A DNA stretch of 15,301 nucleotides from an uncultured Mucilaginibacter sp. (GCF_946479965.1 NZ_CAMLHX010000075.1:1-15301); one strand, 5' to 3'. Positions 5,566 to 13,626 are shown, numbered from the stretch's first letter. Notes: generated by a model not told the origin, from the sequence alone. Program-made: numbers and translations.

Positions 5566-6900
5566 TTAGCTTGCCATAGCCATATTAATGGTAAAGGTAG
5601 TGCCTTGTTTTTCAATACTATGTACTTTTATATCGCCGCCATGTTTGGTAACAATCTGGCGCACTATGCTCAGGCCCAGCCCTACTGATTCTTCGCCACG
5701 CACGCCCCGCCTGCTCGCTCTTGAGAAACGCTCAAAAATAAAGGGAAGTAATTCTTCGGGAATGCCCATGCCAAAATCCTTTACATCAATTAAAACTTCA
5801 GTGTCGGTAACGCGTAACAGTATTTCAATATGATTACTTGGCCCCGAAAATTTGATGGCGTTGCTGATCAGATTATCCAATACGCGTTCCATTTTTTCGG
5901 TGTTTATATTGGCAAACACCGGTTGATGTGTCCCATAGTACAAGATATTGGCCTGCCCGTGTTTGCTTTTAACCCATTCGTCAACAATTTTTAACAAAAA
6001 CTGGTTAAGCTCAACTTTTTCTGTATCAAAATCGTGGTGCTGCTCGTCATGGGCCGTTTCAAGCAGATCATTAATTATCGATGCAGCCTTGTCGCAGGAT
6101 GTTTGGATCATGCCAAGGTTGTCATGATCTTCATCGTCCATTTTGTCTTCCATTTTCATAATGGCAACAAGCGTCTTTATGGCCGAAAGCGGATTCCGTA
6201 GATCATGCGCCACAACGCCTAATATTTCGTTTTTGGCCCTTATGGCTTGTTCAATTTCGCGGTTCTTTTGTTCAATTGCCTTTAGCTTTAAATAGTTATC
6301 GGCCCGGTAAGAAAAGGTATACCTGGATATGCAGAAAAAAACGATAAGCAATATCATCGAGGCCAGGTTATTCATCACCAGTTCGTTTGCGCCGTCTTGG
6401 TAAAAAGGCAAAAGCAGCGAAAAGCAAATGCCTGTAACCAGCGCCAGGAAAATTGTTTCAAAATGCTCAAATGTGTAAAATACCGCTATCATAACAAGCC
6501 CGATGAGGTACATTACTAAGGTATTGCGCGGGTTGTGCATGCTAAAAAACGTAGCACGCATAAAACTGAGCATAACAAACAGGGCAAACAACAGTGTAAA
6601 GGCCCGGGCAAGCATTCTTATGGTGAAGTTTTTTTGATAATGTTTCAGCAAAAAAACAGATCCGGCATAAAAAAGGGGAGAGACAATTATGGATATCCAA
6701 TTAGCCTGATTGAATTCATCGAGATGCTCAACATTTTGTACGGGCAGGTCGGTTAATACTACAAAAAGCCTTAAGGATAAACTAACAATGAGATAAACCA
6801 GGCTTAGTACTTTTACAGAGCGCAGGTTTTGGTAGGTGCTATAATGATAAAAGTTAGAGCGGTTAACAGGATCGATCCTTGTAAAAAAATACACCCTCAT
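5566..6900 (-). CDS. Membrane-bound sensor histidine kinase
   Basis: Inner-membrane histidine kinase of 444 residues. Starting at the ATG at 6900 (a GTG at 6903 is also possible), the first 195 or so residues hold about six hydrophobic segments in a compact membrane sensor with no evident periplasmic domain, followed by a short coiled-coil linker (LKLKAIEQKNREIEQAIRAK). The kinase core follows: H-box VVAHDLRNPLS with His232, N-box RVLDNLISNAIKFS (about 339-352), G1 DFGMGIPEE (375-383), F-box FIFERFSRAS and G2 VGLGLSIV (about 406-413). All motifs are intact. It lacks PAS or HAMP domains that I can see, so the signal is probably sensed within the membrane. The 3' end faces the receiver gene across 4 nt. 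The 214-nt region upstream shows no clear promoter. Confidence 0.92.
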   Translation of the reverse strand: MRVYFFTRIDPVNRSNFYHYSTYQNLRSVKVLSLVYLIVSLSLRLFVVLTDLPVQNVEHLDEFNQANWISIIVSPLFYAGSVFLLKHYQKNFTIRMLARAFTLLFALFVMLSFMRATFFSMHNPRNTLVMYLIGLVMIAVFYTFEHFETIFLALVTGICFSLLLPFYQDGANELVMNNLASMILLIVFFCISRYTFSYRADNYLKLKAIEQKNREIEQAIRAKNEILGVVAHDLRNPLSAIKTLVAIMKMEDKMDDEDHDNLGMIQTSCDKAASIINDLLETAHDEQHHDFDTEKVELNQFLLKIVDEWVKSKHGQANILYYGTHQPVFANINTEKMERVLDNLISNAIKFSGPSNHIEILLRVTDTEVLIDVKDFGMGIPEELLPFIFERFSRASRRGVRGEESVGLGLSIVRQIVTKHGGDIKVHSIEKQGTTFTINMAMAS

Positions 6901-7114
6901 CACATTAATTTTTGTGCGGTAATTAGGCTATATATTAGGGTGCATACAAGCATTCTATCAAAGATTAAATTGTCATAGGCGCTATAAATTTAACTAATAT
7001 TTATTACTTCCATCATATTTGCCAAAATAAGTTTTAAAAAAAATACCCGGTTAAAGCCGCCTGATTTTACTAATTTGTGCACCTGAAATTTTTGTAAACA
7101 GATACTTAATTATA

Positions 7115-7834
7115 ATGACTTACTGCTTAGGGATTAAGGTTAAAGAAGGCTTGCTGGCCATTGCCGATACCCGCATCACTTCGGGAACAGATACTACTGT
7201 AAAAAAGAAAATATCAATAGAACAAAAAGACCATTTTTCTCTTTTTATCATGACGAGCGGCCTGCGGTCGACACGCGACAAGGCCATTGTGTATTTTAAC
7301 GAGTTGCTTGAAACAACCGAATATAATAAGTTGTATAAGGCTGTGAATGCATTTGGCGAGCAGATAAAAAGAGTAGCGACTGAAGATAGGGAATCGCTTG
7401 AAAAAGCGGGTTTTAATTTCGATCTGCACTCCATTATTGGCGGGCAGTTGAAGGATGACGATGAACACAAACTGTTTTTACTTTATCCCGAAGGAAACTG
7501 GGTTGAGCTTGGCCAGGGAGCACCATTTATAATTATTGGCAACTCGGGGCATGGTAAACCCATACTTAACCGCACGCTGAACGAAAATTCAAGTCTGCGC
7601 CTTGCGCTTAAGGCTGGGTTCCTTTCTTTTGATTCTACCCGGGTAAGCTCAAATAATGTCGACTTCCCGATAGATGTTGTTTTATATAAAAAGGACAGTT
7701 TTGAAATAGTTGAAAAACGATACGAGAAGAAGGACCTGGAGAATATTTCAACGCAATGGGCCGAGGAGCTAAAAGCGGCGCTCGATAATATATCAGAAGA
7801 TTGGATGGACTCGGCATTTGATAAATTGCCATAG
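7115..7834 (+). CDS. Anbu-type proteasome-related peptidase
   Basis: A 239-residue Ntn-hydrolase of the Anbu (COG3484, predicted proteasome-type protease) family, the bacterial relative of HslV and 20S proteasome beta subunits. It starts MTYCLGIKVKEGLLAIADTR: Thr2 after the initiator Met is the expected N-terminal nucleophile, Asp18 in IADTR and the lysines at 30-32 correspond to the proteasome catalytic Asp and Lys. MTSGLRSTRD (46-55) and SSNNVDFPIDVVLY (178-191) match Anbu-specific segments. Anbu proteins assemble into open helical or lock-washer rings; their substrate is not established. The transglutaminase-like gene follows after 12 nt, so the two are one operon, as in known Anbu clusters. 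The usual ATP-grasp and alpha-E genes are not in this window. No signal peptide. Confidence 0.88.
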   Translation: MTYCLGIKVKEGLLAIADTRITSGTDTTVKKKISIEQKDHFSLFIMTSGLRSTRDKAIVYFNELLETTEYNKLYKAVNAFGEQIKRVATEDRESLEKAGFNFDLHSIIGGQLKDDDEHKLFLLYPEGNWVELGQGAPFIIIGNSGHGKPILNRTLNENSSLRLALKAGFLSFDSTRVSSNNVDFPIDVVLYKKDSFEIVEKRYEKKDLENISTQWAEELKAALDNISEDWMDSAFDKLP

Positions 7835-7846
7835 CACAAATAAAAA

Positions 7847-8695
7847 ATGAAATTTAACGTATTCACCGAAATGGAATATAAGATATCATCGGAGAGTACG
7901 TTGATATTAAGTGTTAATGCCCTCCGTAACCAGCACCAAACAGTGTTGAGCGAGGAGTTTACCATTTCGCCCTATATAAAAACTGAAGAGTTACCTGCCG
8001 TGAGCGGCGAAAACAGGTTGATCCGCTTTGAGGTGATTGAACCCACGCTGCTCAAAATAGCTTATAAAGCTACGGTCGACAATTGCTTTAAATTGGTTGA
8101 CTTTTCGGATAGACCAGATATCCCGGTGGCGCAGCTTGATCCGGCAATCATCCCCTACCTTAACCCAAGCCGCTATTGCCAATCGGATAAGTTATTCAGG
8201 CTGGCCAATAACTATTTCGGGCATATAGAAAACTCTTTTAATAAGGTATTGACCTTAACCCGCTGGATAAATAAAAACATTGAGTACTTAAGCGGCTTTA
8301 GTAACACAAATACCTCGGCATTTGATACCGTTACCGAGCAAGCCGGCGTGTGCCGTGATTTTGCACATCTGGGCATCACATTATGCCGCGCATTGAATAT
8401 TCCGGCAAGGTACTTTACAGGCTATTCCTATAACCTTAAGCCTGCCGATTTCCACGCCTGCTTTGAGGCGTATTTGGGCGGCGATTGGATATTGTTTGAC
8501 GCCACAGGCCTGGCACCTTTAAATGGTATAGTTAAAATTTCAACAGGCAAAGATGCTGCCGATGCGGCAATAGCCAACTTGTTCGGCAATGTATTGTTCA
8601 CATCTATGATAGTGAGCTGCGAACTGGTTGAGGGCGAAAACTTTGAACCTTTTTTCTATAACGGCGACGATGCTATAGGTATTTGTTACCTGTAA
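7847..8695 (+). CDS. Transglutaminase-like protein of an Anbu cluster
   Basis: A 282-residue cytoplasmic transglutaminase-superfamily protein. The N-terminal 100 or so residues form a beta-rich domain typical of the bacterial COG1305 type (MKFNVFTEMEYKISSESTLI onward). The papain-like core carries the catalytic triad: Cys169 in AGVCRDFAHL, His203 in DFHACFEAYL and Asp218 in WILFDATG. Bacterial members may act as proteases, amide hydrolases or cross-linkers. Gene spacing of 12 nt behind the Anbu peptidase supports a joint function, and transglutaminase-like genes are a regular partner in Anbu clusters, where a linked peptide-tagging or modification pathway with ATP-grasp enzymes has been proposed. 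A hairpin about 70 nt downstream may terminate the operon. The ATG at 7847 is the first in frame. Confidence 0.9.
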   Translation: MKFNVFTEMEYKISSESTLILSVNALRNQHQTVLSEEFTISPYIKTEELPAVSGENRLIRFEVIEPTLLKIAYKATVDNCFKLVDFSDRPDIPVAQLDPAIIPYLNPSRYCQSDKLFRLANNYFGHIENSFNKVLTLTRWINKNIEYLSGFSNTNTSAFDTVTEQAGVCRDFAHLGITLCRALNIPARYFTGYSYNLKPADFHACFEAYLGGDWILFDATGLAPLNGIVKISTGKDAADAAIANLFGNVLFTSMIVSCELVEGENFEPFFYNGDDAIGICYL

Positions 8696-8767
8696 GGTTT
8701 CCTTTCTTGCCTTGTAAATTTCTTTAAATCAGCGCCTTAAATACATTAACTTAAGGTTAATTATTGT

Positions 8768-8791
8768 ATAAAACACACACCTGTGTTTTAT
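8768..8791 (+). terminator. Hairpin after the Anbu-transglutaminase operon, possible terminator
   Basis: Arms ATAAAACACA (8768-8777) and TGTGTTTTAT (8782-8791) are perfectly complementary around a 4-nt loop, and three more base pairs including G-T wobbles can extend the stem outward. It lies 73 nt after the transglutaminase stop. The T-content is inside the stem rather than after it, so terminator strength is doubtful. Confidence 0.4.
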
Positions 8792-8905
8792 GTACACTTA
8801 GAAAATTATTTGGCCTTGGCAAGGAATTTTTTTTGCTTTTTTGTAACATTATTGTGATTGAAATGTTATATCTTTAAATAACCAATCAATTTAACGGCTG
8901 AAATT

Positions 8906-9457
8906 ATGAAAAACGCAATTTTTGTCTGCTTGGTGGCTTTCGGTTTAAAAGCTGCTGCACAATGCCCCATTAATGAAGTGCTAACAACCCGCGACCCACA
9001 AAATATCACCAACTTAATTGAAAATAACACGGAATGCTTTAAGCAGGCACTGACGCAGAACGTGGAATATGCTCCTTTTAAAACGTACCTGGATTATCTT
9101 TATAACAACGCCAGTGATTGGGTTTATCATACCTATCCCGAAAAAGAAAAGCAGTTTGACGCGTTTTATGCCAAATGGGGTAAGGAGTATCCTACCATGA
9201 CATCAAAAGCTCCAAATATCCCTGAGTTTTACCGCGAGTTGGCCGCTATGGTAGCCGCAGACCCTCAATTTTTTAAACAAGTACGACCTACAAAAATGCC
9301 TTTACGCTATATGCAATATTTGTTTGTTAAAAACTTAAAGCAAAAATATGGCGAACAGGTGGTTATTAACTTAGCTAACGCAGCGGGCAAATTGGCCAAC
9401 CTGCAAAAAACGCCTACTTACAACTATTACGATATGCTGGCAGGCAGCGTATATTAA
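8906..9457 (+). CDS. Secreted protein of unknown function (183 aa)
   Basis: I do not recognise the family. The protein opens with a clear signal peptide (MKNAIFVCLVAFGLKAAAQ, probable cleavage after Ala18), so it is exported to the periplasm or beyond; the following Cys20 is not in a lipobox. The mature part is about 164 residues, mostly helical in appearance, aromatic- and lysine-rich (YLDYLYNNASDWVYHTYPEK; FDAFYAKWGKEYP), with only two cysteines after the signal (20 and 44) that could pair. No catalytic motif is visible. It is a single-gene unit: 210 nt separate it from the transglutaminase gene, with a hairpin in between, and a T-run hairpin follows its stop. Upstream, TATCTTTA at 8869-8876 resembles a -7 element but lacks a well-spaced -33. 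Confidence 0.78.
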   Translation: MKNAIFVCLVAFGLKAAAQCPINEVLTTRDPQNITNLIENNTECFKQALTQNVEYAPFKTYLDYLYNNASDWVYHTYPEKEKQFDAFYAKWGKEYPTMTSKAPNIPEFYRELAAMVAADPQFFKQVRPTKMPLRYMQYLFVKNLKQKYGEQVVINLANAAGKLANLQKTPTYNYYDMLAGSVY

Positions 9458-9481
9458 TAGCGTATTACTATATAGTTTTTT

Positions 9482-9552
9482 AAGGGTTAAAGGTAACAGT
9501 CGGTTTTTAGGGACAGAAAACCAAAGTGGCTTTTACTTTTGACCCTTTTTTT
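9482..9552 (+). terminator. Nested stem-loop with T-run, terminator of the secreted protein gene
   Basis: A 15-bp outer stem pairs 9482-9496 (AAGGGTTAAAGGTAA) with 9533-9547, including two G-U pairs, and is followed by seven Ts at 9546-9552. Inside the loop a second 6-bp stem pairs GGTTTT (9502-9507) with AAAACC (9517-9522). The T-run fits termination of the plus-strand gene ending at 9457. Its last two Ts are also part of the ankyrin gene's TAA on the other strand. Confidence 0.6.
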
Positions 9553-10198
9553 AGCCTAAAATATCTGCAATTTCTGTAAAGCCTTTTTCGCGGGCCAGAT
9601 CGGCGGGTAGTTTGCCGCCTTCCATGCGCACATCTACAACAGCGCCTTTTTCCAACAACAATATTATCAGTTCAAGGTTACCGTTTTGCGCGGCTGAGTG
9701 AAGTGGGGTAACGCCCATTTGCTGTTTTACGTTAACATCGGCACCGCTTTCAACCAGCATACGGGCTACGTCTGTGTAATTGCCGGCCGCGGCAGAATGT
9801 ATCGGGAAAACATTATAACCATTTTTTGAGGGCAGGTTAACGTCGGCACCTTTTAAAACCAAATAACGTGCTGACTCAAACTGACCGAAATAGCACGCCA
9901 GACCCAAAGCGGTAAAACCGTCATCAGCATATTTATTAATGGCCTCGGGGTGGGTATAAACCAGGTGAGCAAGCGTATCAAATTTGCCGGTTGCCGCGGC
10001 TTCAAACAGGTTAAGGTCGCCGGTATAATTTAACAGTAGGGCTGTGATGTCAGGTTTTTTGTAATAACACGACAGCATTAACGGCGATACATTAAAGCTG
10101 GTTGTTTTAGTGGCAAGGGCCGGGTTTTCCTTCAGCAACGCGGTTAAGCCATCAAGGTTTGCTTCGGTAACATATTGCTCAAGTAATTCTGTACTCAT
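9551..10198 (-). CDS. Ankyrin-repeat protein
   Basis: A 215-residue soluble protein built of ankyrin repeats, expected to bind other proteins. Recognisable repeats run from about 93 (DGFTALGLACYFGQFESARY), 126 (NGYNVFPIHSAAAGNYTDVA), 161 (MGVTPLHSAAQNGNLELIIL) and a shorter capping repeat from 193 (GGKLPADLAREKGFTEIADI). The conserved ADVN turns are present in the second and third. The first 90 residues contain two or three more degenerate repeats, for example SPLMLSCYYKKPDITALLLN. I chose the ATG at 10198 (MSTELLEQYV) over a TTG at 10207. There is no signal peptide or membrane segment. It is transcribed alone, divergent from ftsK with 93 nt between, and convergent with the secreted orphan gene. 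Neither target nor role can be read from sequence. Confidence 0.9.
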   Translation of the reverse strand: MSTELLEQYVTEANLDGLTALLKENPALATKTTSFNVSPLMLSCYYKKPDITALLLNYTGDLNLFEAAATGKFDTLAHLVYTHPEAINKYADDGFTALGLACYFGQFESARYLVLKGADVNLPSKNGYNVFPIHSAAAGNYTDVARMLVESGADVNVKQQMGVTPLHSAAQNGNLELIILLLEKGAVVDVRMEGGKLPADLAREKGFTEIADILG

Positions 10199-10241
10199 TG
10201 ATTTCAATATTACTAAAAAATTTAAAACTTTAGCGGCATAG

Positions 10242-10269
10242 TTGTTTAATCTGTGTAACTTTATATTTG
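10242..10269 (+). promoter_or_regulatory. Candidate Bacteroidetes-type promoter of ftsK
   Basis: TTG at 10242-10244 and TATATTTG at 10262-10269 match the -33 TTG and -7 TAnnTTTG elements with a 17-nt spacer. The start codon is 22 nt further on, giving a short leader. This is the only promoter in the window where both elements are found at acceptable spacing. Confidence 0.5.
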
Positions 10270-10291
10270 CATATACTACGCCATAATTTGA

Positions 10292-12829
10292 ATGCCAATT
10301 AAAGGAAATCAGTTTAAATCAAATAGTTTCAGGGAAGAAAATCCGCCGCGCCAACCATCTGATAAAGGCGCAAAGCCGCGTTCGTCAAGACCGGTAGGCG
10401 ATAGTATGCCGGTTTTTAACCTGCAGGATGGCCGCCTTATTAAGATAGCCGGCCTGTTTTTCTTAATACTTTCCATCTTTTTTCTCATCGCCTTCACATC
10501 CTACCTGTTTACGTGGGAGCAGGATCAGAGCTACGTGTCTGCCAATAATGGCGGTTGGAGCAATCTGTTTAAAACCCAGGCAGAATTGCTTGACAAAGGC
10601 ATAACCGACCCGGTTGTTGATAACTGGCTGGGTAAGTTCGGCGCGCTGTTATCAAACCAATTTATGTTTGAGTGGTTTGGTGTGGCATCCTTTGTATTTG
10701 TGTTTGTATTTTTTATAATGGGATACCGCATGCTGTTTAAGGTGCGCATTTTCTCGTTAGGTAAAACGCTGGCATATTCTTTTTTTGTGCTGATATTCTT
10801 ATCAGTTGCCGTGGGGTTTGTTCACGCTTTTATTATTGATTATCCGCACTTTTTAGAGGGGCAATTTGGCTTTTGGAGCAATCGTTTGCTTGATGCCCAG
10901 ATAGGGCAGGCAGGCACCGGCGGCGTATTGGTATTTGCCGCGCTAACGGTTTTGATAATAGCTTATAATATCGATTTTAAACTGCCGCAGCGCAAACCTA
11001 AATTAGCCGTTGCTGATGACGATATTGATATTACATCACCTGAATCTGTTGAACTGATTGAAGAAATGCCTTCAAAACCCGTTGAGTGGCCGCGTACAGG
11101 TGCAGCTAACAGCATAAAAACCGAGCCTGTAAAAGCTGTTGAGCCCGAGGCGGTGTTTCATGAAACAGTTGTGTTAAGGCCGGATGATGAGAACGCCGAT
11201 CCTGAAATTGGCAGCGATATACCCCTTACCTTAGAGGTGGAACGCCCAACTCCGGAGTTAAACGTTGAAAAGGCGGATGATGACAAGGCAAAATCGTTGG
11301 TAGATCAGTTTGGTACTTATGATCATAAGCTTGATCTGGCATCGTACAAAATGCCGCCGCTTGACTTGCTTGAGAACTACGGATCAAATAAAATACAGGT
11401 TAACTCAGAGGAGTTAGAGGCTAATAAGAACAAGATTGTTGAAACGCTCAATCATTATAACATTGAGATAGATAAAATTAAGGCCACCATTGGCCCAACG
11501 GTTACGCTTTACGAGATAATACCTGCACCGGGTGTACGGATCTCTAAGATAAAAAACCTGGAGGATGATATAGCCTTAAGTCTTGCCGCATTGGGTATCC
11601 GTATAATTGCGCCAATGCCGGGCAAGGGTACTATAGGTATTGAGGTGCCTAACCAAAATCCGGAGATGGTTTCCATGCGATCTATGATGGCATCAGAGAA
11701 GTTCCAGACCACTACAATGGAGCTGCCTATTGCCTTGGGTAAAACCATATCTAATGAAGTGTTTATTGCCGATCTGGCCAAGATGCCGCACTTATTGGTT
11801 GCAGGTGCAACAGGGCAGGGTAAATCAGTGGGTATCAACGCTATATTGGTATCTTTGCTTTATAAAAAGCATCCCGCTGAATTAAAATTTGTATTGGTTG
11901 ACCCCAAAAAGGTGGAGCTAACCTTGTTCCGCAAAATTGAACGTCACTTTTTGGCAAAGCTTCCTGATGAAAGCGATGCTATAATCACCGATACCAAAAA
12001 GGTAGTGAACACGCTTAACTCGCTTTGTATTGAGATGGACCAGCGTTATGATCTGTTGAAAGACGCGCAGGTGCGTAACCTTAAAGAATACAACGCTAAG
12101 TTCATCAACCGTAAAATAAGCAACCCCGAAAAGCACCGTTACCTGCCATTTATTGTGTTGGTGATAGACGAGTTCGCCGATTTAATGATGACCGCCGGTA
12201 AAGAGGTAGAAATGCCTATTGCACGTATTGCGCAGCTGGCCCGTGCGGTGGGGATCCATTTGGTTATTGCAACACAAAGGCCATCAGTAAATATTATTAC
12301 AGGTACTATTAAAGCCAACTTCCCGTCAAGGCTGGCATTCAGGGTGCTGTCAAAAATCGATTCAAGAACAATCTTAGATGCCGGTGGGGCAGATCAATTG
12401 ATCGGTCGTGGTGATATGCTGTTCTCAACCGGCTCTGACTTGATACGTTTGCAATGCGCGTTTGTAGATACGCCCGAAGTAGAAAAGATCTCTGATTTTA
12501 TCGGCTCGCAACGCGGCTACCCAAGTGCGTATGAATTACCTGAATACATAGGCGAGGGCGAAAGCAGTGGTCCTAAAGATTTTGATCCTGATGACCGCGA
12601 CCCGATGTTTGAAGAAGCGGCGCGCTTAATTGTGATGCATCAGCAAGGTTCTACTTCTTTAATCCAACGTAAGCTAAAACTAGGCTATAACCGCGCAGGA
12701 CGAATTATTGATCAGTTGGAAGCCGCAGGTATAGTTGGTCCGTTTGAGGGTAGCAAAGCCCGCGAGGTGTTGTATCCTGATGAATACTCGCTGATGCAAT
12801 ATTTTGAAACATTGGAGAATAAGAGTTAA
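10292..12829 (+). CDS. ftsK: DNA translocase FtsK
   Basis: Septum-anchored ATPase of 845 residues that pumps chromosomal DNA during division and helps resolve dimers. After a basic N-terminal tail come four membrane segments (about 50-73, 126-148, 158-181, 210-226), then an acidic linker rich in Glu, Asp and Pro (about 235-335), much shorter than the roughly 600-residue linker of E. coli FtsK. The motor follows: alpha domain with GPTVTLYEIIPAPGVRISKI (401-420), beta domain with Walker A GATGQGKS (505-512) and Walker B VLVIDEFAD (622-630), then IATQRPSVNIITGTIKANF (659-677). A C-terminal gamma winged helix (about 775-835, GSTSLIQRKLKLGYNRAGRI) should read polar DNA motifs. The gene is intact and followed by lolA, a neighbourhood also known in Proteobacteria. 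The ATG at 10292 follows a good promoter candidate. Confidence 0.97.
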   Translation: MPIKGNQFKSNSFREENPPRQPSDKGAKPRSSRPVGDSMPVFNLQDGRLIKIAGLFFLILSIFFLIAFTSYLFTWEQDQSYVSANNGGWSNLFKTQAELLDKGITDPVVDNWLGKFGALLSNQFMFEWFGVASFVFVFVFFIMGYRMLFKVRIFSLGKTLAYSFFVLIFLSVAVGFVHAFIIDYPHFLEGQFGFWSNRLLDAQIGQAGTGGVLVFAALTVLIIAYNIDFKLPQRKPKLAVADDDIDITSPESVELIEEMPSKPVEWPRTGAANSIKTEPVKAVEPEAVFHETVVLRPDDENADPEIGSDIPLTLEVERPTPELNVEKADDDKAKSLVDQFGTYDHKLDLASYKMPPLDLLENYGSNKIQVNSEELEANKNKIVETLNHYNIEIDKIKATIGPTVTLYEIIPAPGVRISKIKNLEDDIALSLAALGIRIIAPMPGKGTIGIEVPNQNPEMVSMRSMMASEKFQTTTMELPIALGKTISNEVFIADLAKMPHLLVAGATGQGKSVGINAILVSLLYKKHPAELKFVLVDPKKVELTLFRKIERHFLAKLPDESDAIITDTKKVVNTLNSLCIEMDQRYDLLKDAQVRNLKEYNAKFINRKISNPEKHRYLPFIVLVIDEFADLMMTAGKEVEMPIARIAQLARAVGIHLVIATQRPSVNIITGTIKANFPSRLAFRVLSKIDSRTILDAGGADQLIGRGDMLFSTGSDLIRLQCAFVDTPEVEKISDFIGSQRGYPSAYELPEYIGEGESSGPKDFDPDDRDPMFEEAARLIVMHQQGSTSLIQRKLKLGYNRAGRIIDQLEAAGIVGPFEGSKAREVLYPDEYSLMQYFETLENKS

Positions 12830-12840
12830 GCCCCACCCAG

Positions 12841-12858
12841 CCTCCCCTAAAGGGGAGG
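12841..12858. repeat. GC-rich stem-loop between ftsK and lolA
   Basis: CCTCCCCT (12841-12848) pairs perfectly with AGGGGAGG (12851-12858) around an AA loop, 11 nt after the ftsK stop and preceded by CCCCACCCAG. No T-run follows, so termination is not its obvious function. The CCCCACC...CCCCTAAAGGGG form resembles intergenic repeats I recall from Bacteroidetes genomes, but that is memory, not a search. Confidence 0.55.
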
Positions 12859-12927
12859 AGTTATTTAACGCTTGTAAAATACACCCGCCGCAATAAACGT
12901 TCTCCCTAAATAACAGTCTTACACAAT

Positions 12928-13596
12928 ATGAAGAAATTAATAATATACGCCGCATTGTTATTGTCATCGGTAAATGTATTTGCGCAGAAGGACGGCGAAG
13001 CTAAAAAGATATTAGACGCGGTAGCCGCTAAGTACCGCAGCTTTACTACTATAAAAACAGACTTTGTTTTTACTATGGATAGCCAGGCGTCGGGTATAAG
13101 GCAGTCGCAAAACGGCACGCTGATAACGCAGCCCAAAGCCAATAAGTTTAAAATTACGATATATAAGCCTGGGTCTGTGGATTTGCAGCAGGAGATAATA
13201 AGCAACGGCAAAACGCAGTGGACCTACTTGAAAACTGAAAGAGAGGTTACTATAAACGATGCCGGAACAGGCAGCGACAGTTTTAACCCCGCGCAGCTTT
13301 TTACACTTTATCAAAAAGGCTACAAATATTTATATACAGGCACGCAGAAAATAAACGGAAAGCTTTACCAGGTGGTTGATCTAACTCCAGAGGATAGCAA
13401 AGCGTCTTTTTTTAAGATAAGATTAACCGTTGATAAAGTAAGCAGACAAATTTACAGCTCCACCATTTTTGATAATACAGGTGGCAAGTATACTTACACT
13501 TTGCGCGGTGCGGCTACTGCTATACAGGCTCCTGAAAGTACCTTTAGCTTTGATGAGAAGGCGCATCCGGGTGTGGAGAAGGTGGATTTGCGTTGA
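12928..13596 (+). CDS. lolA: Outer-membrane lipoprotein carrier protein LolA
   Basis: Periplasmic chaperone that takes lipoproteins released by the LolCDE complex and carries them toward the outer membrane. The 222-residue precursor has a signal peptide (MKKLIIYAALLLSSVNVFAQ, cleavage likely after Ala19). The mature part follows the LolA pattern: an N-terminal helix (AKKILDAVAAKYRSFTTIKTDF), then a half-barrel of strands with the conserved GTLITQPKANKFKI segment, SNGKTQWTYLKTEREVTIND, and late strands SFFKIRLTVDKVSRQIYSS and TYTLRG. Size and context, directly downstream of ftsK, match the family. The gap to ftsK is 98 nt and holds a GC-rich stem-loop, so lolA may be co-transcribed or have its own promoter; none is obvious. 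The C-terminus ends HPGVEKVDLR, as is common in this family. Confidence 0.92.
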   Translation: MKKLIIYAALLLSSVNVFAQKDGEAKKILDAVAAKYRSFTTIKTDFVFTMDSQASGIRQSQNGTLITQPKANKFKITIYKPGSVDLQQEIISNGKTQWTYLKTEREVTINDAGTGSDSFNPAQLFTLYQKGYKYLYTGTQKINGKLYQVVDLTPEDSKASFFKIRLTVDKVSRQIYSSTIFDNTGGKYTYTLRGAATAIQAPESTFSFDEKAHPGVEKVDLR

Positions 13597-13626
13597 TTTC
13601 GAATTTGTTTTTATTTCGGAGTTAAT

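Noticed and set aside
7115..7834. Assignment of the peptidase as HslV or a 20S proteasome beta subunit
   Set aside because: There is no HslU neighbour, and the sequence segments and transglutaminase partner fit Anbu better.
7483..7965. 160-residue open frame on the minus strand over the Anbu gene
   Set aside because: It lies antisense to the well-supported Anbu and transglutaminase genes and has serine/leucine-rich composition typical of a shadow frame.
8814..8838. CCTTGGCAAGG followed by a T-run as an intrinsic terminator
   Set aside because: The stem is at most 4 bp with a 3-nt loop, too weak to call; the hairpin at 8768-8791 is better.
8840..8876. TTTG and TATCTTTA as a full promoter for the secreted orphan gene
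   Set aside because: The spacer is 25 nt from one TTG and 14 nt from the other, both outside the usual 17-23, and the -7 element has a mismatch.
13012..13314. 100-residue minus-strand open frames inside lolA
   Set aside because: They are antisense to a clear LolA sequence and show no family motif.
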